A stretch of 64,000 nucleotides of DNA from Algoriphagus resistens (GTDB taxonomy: Bacteria; Bacteroidota; Bacteroidia; Cytophagales; Cyclobacteriaceae): NCBI RefSeq assembly GCF_001442615.1, contig NZ_LMXN01000007.1:186001-250000 (forward strand), read 5' to 3'. The notes below the pieces were generated by a model, which was given only the letters and a program-made list of their open reading frames with translations, was not told the origin of the DNA and searched no databases. Made by a program: the position numbers and the translations under genes. Within the stretch, counting starts at the first letter, position 1; every line of letters begins with the position of its first letter. Below are positions 27,441-35,260 of this stretch, piece by piece.

Positions 27441-28607
27441 ATGACTTATGAAAAAAACCAACCAAGCCTTCGAAAATTGCTGTTTTCAGTCAATCCAAAG
27501 GCCATAAAAACCCAATTCATATTAAGTCTTTTCCTTTTTGCCCTTTGCATCAATCCATCTTTTGCGCAGCAAAAGCGAACTAAAATTGGTGTAGCAGGAC
27601 TGACTCACGGTCATGTAGGATGGATCTTGAATGCTAAAGACCGGGAAGATTTGGAAATCGTCGGAATAGCAGAGCCGAATAGAGAGTTAGCAAAAAGGCT
27701 AACTGAACAACACGGAATTTCTATGGATTTGGTCTTTGACTCGCTGGAGGAAATGCTAGAGAAAACAAATCCTGAGGCAGTCACAGCTTTTGGAAATATC
27801 TACGATCACCTTGCAGTGGTTGAAGCTTGTGCTCCAAAGGGAATTCACGTAATGGTAGAAAAGCCTCTGGCTGTAAGCTTGGAGCATGCGGTGAAAATGA
27901 AGGAATTGGCAGAAAAGCATAACATTCATCTGATCACCAATTATGAAACAACTTGGTATCCGAGCACTTTCAAGGCGTATGAGATTCTCAAAAACGGTGA
28001 AGTCGGGGACCTGCGCAAAGTGGTGGTTCGAGACGGCCACCGAGGGCCAAAAAAAATCGGAGTCAGTGATGAGTTTCTAGAATGGCTAACTGACCCGAAG
28101 CTGAATGGCGGAGGAGCGCTGATAGATTTTGGCTGCTATGGGGCAAATCTGGTAACTTGGTTGGAAAATGGACAGCTCCCAAAATCTGTAACAGCAGTGA
28201 CTCACCAACTTCAGTCAGAAAATAATCCTAAAGTGGACGATGAAGCAACTATAATCTTAAACTATGAGGATTCTCAGGCCATAATTCAGGCTTCCTGGAA
28301 CTGGCCAATTGGTAGAAAGGATATGGAAATCTACGGACTGAAAGGTGCCATCTATGCTGATAACCCAACAGATATCCGGGTTCAATATGCTGAAGGCTAT
28401 TCCGGTTTTGAAGAAAATGAGTTTGAATTGGAATATCAGAATACACCTTTTGAAGATCCCTTCACTCTTTTCCTGGCCGTCATCAACGGAGAACTGACGC
28501 TGGAAGCATATGCTTTGCCTTCCTTGGAAAACAACATGATCGTCGTAAAAATACTTTCCGCTGCTGTAGAAAGCGCAAAGACTGGAAAGACGGTTTTTTT
28601 GAAGTAG
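27441..28607 (+). CDS. Gfo/Idh/MocA family oxidoreductase, exported
   Basis: A 388-residue NAD(P)-dependent oxidoreductase. I start it at the ATG at 27441 (a TTG six bases upstream is less likely). The N-terminus carries a signal peptide (LSLFLFALCINPSFAQQ), so the protein is exported, probably periplasmic, which for this family suggests a tightly bound cofactor. Motifs: KIGVAGLTHGHVGWIL, ending with MVEKPLAVSLEHA (the family EKP motif). It oxidises or reduces sugars at a ring carbon. It lies 190 bp after the five-gene operon on the same strand and upstream of a convergent DUF1080 gene. Confidence 0.84.
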   Translation: MTYEKNQPSLRKLLFSVNPKAIKTQFILSLFLFALCINPSFAQQKRTKIGVAGLTHGHVGWILNAKDREDLEIVGIAEPNRELAKRLTEQHGISMDLVFDSLEEMLEKTNPEAVTAFGNIYDHLAVVEACAPKGIHVMVEKPLAVSLEHAVKMKELAEKHNIHLITNYETTWYPSTFKAYEILKNGEVGDLRKVVVRDGHRGPKKIGVSDEFLEWLTDPKLNGGGALIDFGCYGANLVTWLENGQLPKSVTAVTHQLQSENNPKVDDEATIILNYEDSQAIIQASWNWPIGRKDMEIYGLKGAIYADNPTDIRVQYAEGYSGFEENEFELEYQNTPFEDPFTLFLAVINGELTLEAYALPSLENNMIVVKILSAAVESAKTGKTVFLK

Positions 28608-28683
28608 AGGTTTTGAGAAGGAAGGTAGGAGAAATGCTATCGAAGTGAAACAAGGAAGAGCATCATTCGGCAGAAGAAGATTT

Positions 28684-28710
28684 TTCAGATAGTTTTACAA
28701 ACTATCTGAA
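28684..28710. repeat. Perfect palindromic hairpin between convergent genes
   Basis: TTCAGATAGTTT and AAACTATCTGAA form a 12-bp perfect stem with a 3-nt loop, between the stops of the Gfo/Idh gene and the DUF1080 gene. There is no T-run on either strand, so it may be a terminator of unusual form or another structure. Confidence 0.5.
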
Positions 28711-28836
28711 CTAAAAACTCTATTCGTACCCCCAAGAACTGCAGCAACTATTTTATCTGATTTCTGACTCCAAAATTTTAGAATCTTGGCTCTTTATCTG
28801 AAACCATGCTACCCACATCTTACTCCTAAATACTTC

Positions 28837-29640
28837 TTAAAGCTCCTTAATCTTCAGATTCTTAAATATCACGCCCTGGCCTTCACTCTGCAATCCTATA
28901 TAACCTTCGGTTAGCGCTTGACCATCAACTTTGTATTGGGGATCAAAATTATTGGCCACTCCGCCTCCTATTTGCGGCTTAGTGTATTGAAGTACCGTAT
29001 CTCCATTCACCATGTGGATCACCAAGGAATCGCCGAAAACGATCAGGTCGGCTTTCACCCACTCGTCCCATTTGAAAGTCGGGGAAGTGGAATTGATACA
29101 GTGCCTTGGATCTTTTTCACCTTTGAAAAAGACGTCTGTCCCTGGTGAGCACATATTTCCTGTCGGTCTCGGAACTCCTTCTTCTTCTTCAGAAAGCATC
29201 TGCCATTCTACCGAAATCGGCCAATCCTGCTCTTTCAGAATCGTTTCTGGTGCCTGAGAGTGAAACATCACTCCACTATTTCTATAAGTATAGCTGGCCG
29301 CATCTTCTAGCCATTGATCTGTGAATCTATATTCCCAGGTCATATGAAAAGCTGAAAAAGGCTTTTTGTAAAACAAATGCCCATAGCGATCATTAAATCC
29401 CTCATTGTAATCATCGTAATTCACCTCAATTGCGCCATCCACTACACGAAAGGTGTTTTGATAATTATCCCCAGCTTCGTGATGATAGATTTTTGGAGTC
29501 CAATTCTCAAGATTCTCTCCATTGAACATATCAATCCATTCTGCCTTTGGCTCTTGTACTTCTTGAATTTCTGTTTTCTCGGAGTTACAGGAAACCAATA
29601 TACTTCCCAGTAGGGATGCTATAAGTGCTTTTCTAAACAT
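28837..29640 (-). CDS. DUF1080 (3-keto-glycoside hydrolase-like) lipoprotein
   Basis: A 267-residue lipoprotein with a lipobox at ILVSCNS and a single jelly-roll domain opening with MFNGENLENWTPK; the motif TYRNSGVMFHSQ corresponds to the family core. I start at 29640 because that ATG directly opens the lipoprotein signal; the longer frame would overlap the lipid kinase gene. It is longer than the copy at 7732. Together with the convergent Gfo/Idh gene it suggests a 3-keto-sugar route, since this pair of families is often found together in Bacteroidota. Confidence 0.82.
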   Translation of the reverse strand: MFRKALIASLLGSILVSCNSEKTEIQEVQEPKAEWIDMFNGENLENWTPKIYHHEAGDNYQNTFRVVDGAIEVNYDDYNEGFNDRYGHLFYKKPFSAFHMTWEYRFTDQWLEDAASYTYRNSGVMFHSQAPETILKEQDWPISVEWQMLSEEEEGVPRPTGNMCSPGTDVFFKGEKDPRHCINSTSPTFKWDEWVKADLIVFGDSLVIHMVNGDTVLQYTKPQIGGGVANNFDPQYKVDGQALTEGYIGLQSEGQGVIFKNLKIKEL

Positions 29641-29720
29641 GAAGGTAAAAGTTGAAATAAATAGAATGAGGTAAGTTAAGCAATTCCTGGATTTAAAATT
29701 CCAGTTTGGTCTGAATGAGC

Positions 29721-30626
29721 TCAATCTGAGGAAGTATGGCAAGCAGCAAATGATTTTCCAACTAAAAACTGAAATGCATGTTTTTGGATTTTGGCCGTAA
29801 TTGATTCAACAGTACCCATCATTTCTCCGTCAATTTGAAATTCCGCCCCTTCTGGGTTCAAAAGCTGACATTCCTCAACTGCCCAGGTTTTGATTCCTTC
29901 AACTTGATCCAAATCCCCTTTAAAGAAGGCCATTGTCATTCGAATATAATCTTCGACAGTCTCGGGGTTAAGGGCAATAATTTCGAATTTACCATCATCC
30001 ATGAGTCCCTTGCAATTCACAATTGCTCCGGTACCGTACTGGTCACCATTGGCAATCACAATCATTTTGGCTCTAAGTTCTATTGCCTTTTCCGCGATTG
30101 TCAGGCGAAAGCTCTTTGCCTCTGTACCGAAAATTTCAGAAAATGAATTTTTCACATAACCCAGCATTCCCCGGGATTCCTCTTGTTCAAATTTTTGAAT
30201 CAGGTTGGCATTAATCCCAAAATCCGCCAAATGCAAACAAAGCTCCCCGTTGATGTCAATTGCATCAATGGGGTGGATATCAAAATCCCGAACAGCTTCC
30301 CAGGAATCCACAATATCATTGATTCCCAGACATTTTGCCAGGCCATTAGCTGATCCTAAAGGTAAAACACACAGCGGTGTCTGCTTACGATGAAGGCATT
30401 TGGCTACCAGCTTAACTGTCCCATCTCCCCCTCCTATCATTACAAGATCAGGTTTGAATTCTTCATATTTAGCAAGGATTTTTGATTCATCATGCTCACC
30501 TGTAGTTTTCCATAATTCTACCTCAAAATCAGAAAGTTTAACTTTCGCCATTTCGAGAAGTTCAACTTCAGTAGTAGAGTCGTTCCCCGAGAAAGGATTA
30601 TATATTAAAAGACATTTTCTGGCCAT
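29721..30626 (-). CDS. Diacylglycerol/lipid kinase family protein (YegS-like)
   Basis: A 301-residue lipid kinase of the DAGK catalytic fold. The ATP-binding motif GGGDGTVKLVAKCL and PLGSANGLAKCLG are clear, and the C-terminal half forms the expected beta-sandwich with SITAKIQKHAFQ near its end. Such kinases phosphorylate diacylglycerol or related lipids at the inner membrane. It is 17 bp downstream of the App1-like phosphatase gene on the same strand, so the phosphatase and the kinase are probably cotranscribed. Confidence 0.86.
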   Translation of the reverse strand: MARKCLLIYNPFSGNDSTTEVELLEMAKVKLSDFEVELWKTTGEHDESKILAKYEEFKPDLVMIGGGDGTVKLVAKCLHRKQTPLCVLPLGSANGLAKCLGINDIVDSWEAVRDFDIHPIDAIDINGELCLHLADFGINANLIQKFEQEESRGMLGYVKNSFSEIFGTEAKSFRLTIAEKAIELRAKMIVIANGDQYGTGAIVNCKGLMDDGKFEIIALNPETVEDYIRMTMAFFKGDLDQVEGIKTWAVEECQLLNPEGAEFQIDGEMMGTVESITAKIQKHAFQFLVGKSFAACHTSSD

Positions 30627-30643
30627 TGGAAGTACAGGTTAAA

Positions 30644-31681
30644 TTACTGGATCATTAACTCTTTTTCTACTATTGCTATTGCCTCTTCAGATGACTCTAT
30701 GAAATGGAATCGATCAAATTCATGAAGATTCTTCAATTCACTTTTTCTGGCTGAATCCAACTTACCTACTACTCTAATGAAAACATCTTTCACTCTTCCG
30801 GGATAATCCTGAATGACCTGAGCATAGATCTCAGGATCATGCTGACCGCTATCTCCAATCAAGTAAAATAACATTTCAGGATACATTTCCATAAGCATCT
30901 CGATCTTTTGTAATTTGTGAAAGTGATCACCACCACCAGACTTCCAGATATTCTTCATGTTGATATGCTTGTCCTTAAGCAAAATTGGCCCTTCGGGAAT
31001 ATGCCTATACCGAAGAAAATCTTTAATCAAGTCAAAAAGTGACCAATCGCTACTCGATACATAAAATATAGGTAAAGCATTTTCATTGGTTATTTTCTTA
31101 TAAAATTCCGACACCCCAGGCAAGGGTCTTCTTGTGTAGGCATTCTTCGAAATAGAAAGCCAAAACTTCTTTCCAATTTCAGAAGAATGGGAGATAATAA
31201 CCGTATCATCTATATCAGATATTACACCTAATTTACCTGCATACCTCGTCACCTCCATATACGCAACCAGAGACTTCTTAGAGGCTGGCTCCAAGACCTG
31301 AAAAGTCACTACCTCATTCTGCTCAGTACTGGGTTGTGAATCCCCGATCTGTAGTTCAAAAACCCCATCCTCATCAGTCGAAACTGTATAGCTTTTTTCC
31401 TGAAAGGTAATTTCCACTTTTGCCATAGGCACAGATGAGCCTGAATACCTTTTCAGTGCCGCAATAATATTGGAGAGCCAATTATTTCTAGATGAAGGTC
31501 TTTTCTGCGTGTAAGCCTTGATTACTCTTCCTTTGAAAAAAACTTCAGTGTCATTTCCAAATGCTAAAAAAGGCTCTACTTTAATTCTGTCCTGCTTACT
31601 AATTCTCATCGAATAGTCTGATAGTTGGTACACTAGCACTAACGCAAAAATCACGCATATAGTAAGCAGGACATTTCTCAT
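30644..31681 (-). CDS. DUF2183 / App1-like phosphatase
   Basis: A 345-residue protein with an N-terminal hydrophobic anchor (residues 3-20), a beta-rich domain and then the DUF2183 HAD-like catalytic domain: SDIDDTVIISHSS supplies the DxDxT nucleophile pair, and YLIGDSGQHDPEIY the late acidic motif. Yeast App1 is a phosphatidate phosphatase, so the product would be diacylglycerol, the substrate of the kinase gene that follows. The catalysis is inferred from the family. It is the first gene of the pair; a 33-bp gap separates it from the M42 peptidase gene upstream. Confidence 0.82.
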   Translation of the reverse strand: MRNVLLTICVIFALVLVYQLSDYSMRISKQDRIKVEPFLAFGNDTEVFFKGRVIKAYTQKRPSSRNNWLSNIIAALKRYSGSSVPMAKVEITFQEKSYTVSTDEDGVFELQIGDSQPSTEQNEVVTFQVLEPASKKSLVAYMEVTRYAGKLGVISDIDDTVIISHSSEIGKKFWLSISKNAYTRRPLPGVSEFYKKITNENALPIFYVSSSDWSLFDLIKDFLRYRHIPEGPILLKDKHINMKNIWKSGGGDHFHKLQKIEMLMEMYPEMLFYLIGDSGQHDPEIYAQVIQDYPGRVKDVFIRVVGKLDSARKSELKNLHEFDRFHFIESSEEAIAIVEKELMIQ

Positions 31682-31714
31682 TTATCAAGAAAAGAGCCTC
31701 GGAAATATTTTACA

Positions 31715-32767
31715 TCAGTGTTTCCAATCGTAGTCATCAATCTGCTCAAGGCAAGATTTAAGCAAAGCTATTGAATCAGCAATATCTTTCTTGTGAGCCA
31801 TCTCTATCACCTGATGTAGATGTCTAGTCGGGATAGAAATCGCTCCAGCTATCGCTCCCTGTTTCCCCATACGCTGTACCCCGGCTGTATCTGTTCCTCC
31901 CGCTACCAAGATTTCAGGCTGCCATAAAATTTTGGATTTATCAGCAGTTTGCTTCATAAATTCGACCATACGATAATCACAGATTGTCATGGCATCCATG
32001 ATTTTGATTGCTGTCCCTTTGCCAAGCTCTGTCACTTTCTCATGAGCCTGAGCTCCTGGAACATCGAAAGCAATCGTGGTATCCAGGGCAATTCCGAAAT
32101 CAGGATTAATACCATGCGCAGCTACATTTGCTCCTCTGAGACCAACTTCTTCCTGCACGGTGAAAGTCGCGTAAACATCATAAGCCGGGTTTTCCAGCTG
32201 TCTCAGTGTTTCTATAAGAATGAATACAGCGACACGATTATCGATCGACTTACAATTAACGCAATCTCCCATTTCGATCAATTCCCGATTTCTGGTGACC
32301 GGATCTCCTACCGTGACGTATTTCTCCACTTCCTCTTTAGGCAAACCCAGGTCTATAAAAAAATCTGTGGTTTTAGGAAGTTTAGTTCTTTCCTCGGTAG
32401 ACATTACGTGTATTGGCTTGCTTCCCATCACACCTACCAGATCTTTTTTGCCATGCACGATCACGCGCTGGGCAGTAAGTGTTTTTGGGTCAAACCCACC
32501 CAAAGTATGGAATCTCAAGAATCCGCAATCATCAATATGAGTGACAATAAATCCTATTTCATCCATATGCGCAGCCACCATCACCCGCTTTCCATCTGCG
32601 TTTCTCTTACCTTTTTTGAGGGCAATCACATTCCCTATATTATCAACCCTCACATCATCTGCCAGTGGAGTGACCAGATCAATTACTAAATCACGAACTC
32701 TTTTCTCAAACCCGGGAGCTCCGGCGATTTCACATATTTCTTTTAAAAGGCTTACGTTTATGTCCAT
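31715..32767 (-). CDS. M42 family metallopeptidase (glutamyl aminopeptidase-like)
   Basis: A 350-residue cytoplasmic di-zinc aminopeptidase. Zinc and catalytic motifs in order are AAHMDEIGFIV (first His), CKSIDNRVAV (bridging Asp), QEEVGLRGANVAA (catalytic Glu pair), ALDTTIAFD and PTRHLHQVIEM (last His). M42 enzymes form tetrahedral dodecamers and trim short peptides. It precedes the App1-kinase pair on the same strand by 33 bp, so it could be part of that unit. Confidence 0.9.
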   Translation of the reverse strand: MDINVSLLKEICEIAGAPGFEKRVRDLVIDLVTPLADDVRVDNIGNVIALKKGKRNADGKRVMVAAHMDEIGFIVTHIDDCGFLRFHTLGGFDPKTLTAQRVIVHGKKDLVGVMGSKPIHVMSTEERTKLPKTTDFFIDLGLPKEEVEKYVTVGDPVTRNRELIEMGDCVNCKSIDNRVAVFILIETLRQLENPAYDVYATFTVQEEVGLRGANVAAHGINPDFGIALDTTIAFDVPGAQAHEKVTELGKGTAIKIMDAMTICDYRMVEFMKQTADKSKILWQPEILVAGGTDTAGVQRMGKQGAIAGAISIPTRHLHQVIEMAHKKDIADSIALLKSCLEQIDDYDWKH

Positions 32768-32821
32768 TTTCTATTTTTTTGATTGTGTGAAATTAAGGAT
32801 TTGATATATCTTGAAAACAAC

Positions 32822-32853
32822 AAAGGCACAAAGAATAGCTTCCTTGTGCCTTT
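32822..32853 (-). terminator. Terminator after the amidophosphoribosyltransferase gene
   Basis: AAAGGCACAAAG and CTTGTGCCTTT pair with one bulged base; read on the minus strand the stem is followed by a T-rich stretch. It lies 55 bp downstream of the minus-strand stop at 32908. Confidence 0.7.
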
Positions 32854-32907
32854 ATTTCTTGATTTTTATGTCTTAGTTAAAAACATAAAATATAATAAAT
32901 TCTACTA

Positions 32908-34791
32908 TTAATATGCCCTAACTGTCTTGCCTTCCATAAAATTGACGAATGACTTATTAACTACCCTCATGCCCCCAGTGGTAGGGTAATCTCCTGTGAA
33001 ATACCAATCTCCAAGATGCTCAGGGCAGCACTTGTGAAGATTATCTACAGTCTGGTAAATCACTTTCACTTCAGCCTTGATATCTTCATTGGTAACGATC
33101 TCGGAGATTTTTTCAGAGATCTCATCATCAGTAAATGAGTTGTAGACACCTTTCACAAAGTTTTCGGTAGAATAGGGAGATGCCACGCAAGAATCGTAGA
33201 CCTGATCTAATGTGTTTTCGATTTTTCTCTCCTTGATTAAAGCCAAAGCAGCCCTGAAAGCAATAAACTCTTTCATTTTGGACATATCTATGCCATAACA
33301 GTCAGGGAATCTGATCTGAGGAGCTGACGAAACAATGATAATACGTTTCGGATTTAGTTTATCCAGTGTTGTGAGTATGCTTTTCTCAAGGGTGGTTCCC
33401 CTTACAATACTATCGTCTATCACTACAAGTGTATCAATACCAGATTTGATTACCTCATATGTGGTATCATACACATTGGCCACAATAGAATCCCGATCAT
33501 CATCATTGGTAATGAAGGTTCTCAATTTCACATCCTTACTTACGAGTTTTTCCACTCTAGGACGGAAATTCAACAATTCATCTAAATCACCCATGTGGGG
33601 TTTACCGTCCACGAATACTTCTCTTCTTTTGGCTGCCAAATAATCCTCCAAACCTTCGATCATACCCAGAAATGCGGTTTCCGCAGTATTCGGTATGTAC
33701 GAAAACACAGTGTTTTTCAAATCGAAATCAATTGCTTTTAAGATCTGGGGGATCAAAGCTCGACCAAGGTTTTTTCGCTCTTGGTAGATATTAGGATCTG
33801 TTCCTCTAGAGAAATAGATTCGTTCAAAAGAGCAGGATTTTTTCTCTCTTGCCGGCATTATTTCCGATTCCGCGAACGAGCCATCCTTATTGATGACCAA
33901 AGCATGTCCAGGCTGAATCTCCTTGATGGAATTAAAATTAATATCGAAGGCTGATTTAATTGCTGGCTTTTCCGAAGCAACTACAATCACCTCATCATCA
34001 GCATAATAATATGCAGGACGAATACCTGAAGGATCTCTAACTACGAAAGCCGAACCATTTCCTACGATGCCAGCCATAGCATAACCACCATCAAAGTCTC
34101 TGCAAGATCTTCTAAGGATCCTAGCCATATCCAATTCATCCTCAATCACTTGAGTAATCTGTTCATTGGAGAATTGGTGCTTATATTTATCAAAAATACG
34201 TTGGTTTTCCTCGTCTAGGAAGTGACCGATTTTCTCCATCACTGTGACAGTATCAGTTTTTTCCTTTGGGTGCTGACCTAGCTGTACCAGCTTATCAAAA
34301 AGCTCCTCAACATTGGTCATGTTGAAGTTACCGGCCATGACCAAGTTACGGCTTCTCCAGTTATTCTGCTTTAGGAAAGGGTGACAGGTTTCTATCGAGT
34401 TTTCTCCATGCGTACCATATCTCAGATGTCCCAGCCAAACCTCTCCTGTGAACGCGATATTTTCTTTAAGCCAAGTTCCGTCAGAAAGTGCATCATGACC
34501 TCCGATTTTCTTGGCTTTTTTATACTTTCGGTTGATTTTATCAAAAATATAATTGACAGCGGAAGGCTCAATGGATCTATATCTACTAATATAACGGGTC
34601 CCAGGCTTTGTGTCAATCTTGACATTGGCGACACCTGCACCATCCTGGCCTCTATTGATTTGTTTTTGCATCAAGACATAGAGCCTGTTAGAGGCGAAAG
34701 CCGCTGTCCCATATTTATCGATGTAATACTGGGCAGGTTTTCGCAATCTAATCATTGCTATGCCGCATTCGTGTTTGATAGCGTCACTCAT
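32908..34791 (-). CDS. Amidophosphoribosyltransferase family protein, long Bacteroidota form
   Basis: A 627-residue class II glutamine amidotransferase fused to a phosphoribosyltransferase fold, as in PurF. The start is placed at the ATG at 34791; the TTG at 34803 is less likely. The N-terminal nucleophile would be Cys9 (HECGIAMIRL), followed by NRGQDGAGVA, GHLRYGTHGEN and NFNMTN of the glutaminase domain, and by the PRPP loop VVIDDSIVRGTT. PurF in Proteobacteria is about 505 residues, so this has insertions of over 100 residues, mainly between the two domains and at the end. It may be a second PurF-type enzyme of this phylum rather than the pathway enzyme, so I give no symbol. Confidence 0.8.
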   Translation of the reverse strand: MSDAIKHECGIAMIRLRKPAQYYIDKYGTAAFASNRLYVLMQKQINRGQDGAGVANVKIDTKPGTRYISRYRSIEPSAVNYIFDKINRKYKKAKKIGGHDALSDGTWLKENIAFTGEVWLGHLRYGTHGENSIETCHPFLKQNNWRSRNLVMAGNFNMTNVEELFDKLVQLGQHPKEKTDTVTVMEKIGHFLDEENQRIFDKYKHQFSNEQITQVIEDELDMARILRRSCRDFDGGYAMAGIVGNGSAFVVRDPSGIRPAYYYADDEVIVVASEKPAIKSAFDINFNSIKEIQPGHALVINKDGSFAESEIMPAREKKSCSFERIYFSRGTDPNIYQERKNLGRALIPQILKAIDFDLKNTVFSYIPNTAETAFLGMIEGLEDYLAAKRREVFVDGKPHMGDLDELLNFRPRVEKLVSKDVKLRTFITNDDDRDSIVANVYDTTYEVIKSGIDTLVVIDDSIVRGTTLEKSILTTLDKLNPKRIIIVSSAPQIRFPDCYGIDMSKMKEFIAFRAALALIKERKIENTLDQVYDSCVASPYSTENFVKGVYNSFTDDEISEKISEIVTNEDIKAEVKVIYQTVDNLHKCCPEHLGDWYFTGDYPTTGGMRVVNKSFVNFMEGKTVRAY

Positions 34792-35108
34792 AGAGTCTGG
34801 CAAATGTTATTTTGAAGAATCAAAGGTAATTGTTTTTTGAAGATATTCTGGGCAAAATAAGTTCTCTTTGCTTTCCTAAAATTTGGCAAATCATTCTTTT
34901 TTTGATCTATCTCAAATACTCTTCCTACTCTCCTACACTTGGTTTCCTAGTACAATCTGACGGAATATTCCACAATCAATTTTAGTGATTTCCCCGCTAC
35001 CACCCCCTATCTCCTTCTAATCCCAGCTGGCACGATGATAGTAGTCTAAAAACAAGGGAAACAATATGATCTTAATTTGATAACAGCTCCCAAAACTATT
35101 TATATAAA

Positions 35109-35174
35109 ATGGCCAAAGTTATTCTTGCTAAGTCAGCGAAAGCATTTTCTATCGCGTGGAAGAATCAAAAATAG
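35109..35174 (+). CDS. Possible 21-codon micro-ORF
   Basis: ATG to TAG encodes a basic 21-residue peptide (MAKVILAKSAKAFSIAWKNQ plus Lys). It lies between a promoter-like pair (TTTG at 35076, TATTTATA at 35097) and a strong terminator at 35199. The ATG is very near the predicted transcript start, so translation would be nearly leaderless. Coding is unproven; a non-coding RNA is as likely. Confidence 0.25.
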   Translation: MAKVILAKSAKAFSIAWKNQK

Positions 35175-35227
35175 TTGCTCAATCTCCTAAGTAAAAATGC
35201 ACCGGACATTTGTCTGGTGCTTTTTTT
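35110..35227 (+). ncRNA. Putative short transcript (small RNA or peptide mRNA)
   Basis: The 469-bp gap between the divergent amidophosphoribosyltransferase and sigma-54 regulator genes holds a promoter-like TTTG-N17-TATTTATA (compare the Bacteroidota TTTG / TAnnTTTG consensus, imperfect here) and, 100 bp later, a terminator, with no gene in front of it other than a 21-codon frame. A terminator needs a transcript, which is the main argument. The remaining sequence (34792-35075) shows nothing I recognise. Confidence 0.35.
35199..35227 (+). terminator. Strong rho-independent terminator without an upstream annotated gene
   Basis: GCACCGGAC and GTCTGGTGC pair (one G-T wobble) around ATTT and are followed by seven T. 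It precedes the sigma-54 regulator gene by 33 bp. Confidence 0.88.
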
Positions 35228-35260
35228 GTTAATTAGCTCTATAAAGAAAGAAAGTAATTC

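Noticed and set aside
29641..29742. Longer N-terminus for the DUF1080 gene
   Set aside because: It would overlap the lipid kinase gene and place the lipoprotein signal internally.
31949..32689. A 246-codon plus-strand frame
   Set aside because: It is the antisense shadow of the M42 peptidase, whose zinc motifs are all intact.
34900..34960. Possible heptads in CTCTTCCTACTCTCCTACAC
   Set aside because: The 7-bp steps are not consistent and there is no second arm; pyrimidine-rich chance sequence explains it.
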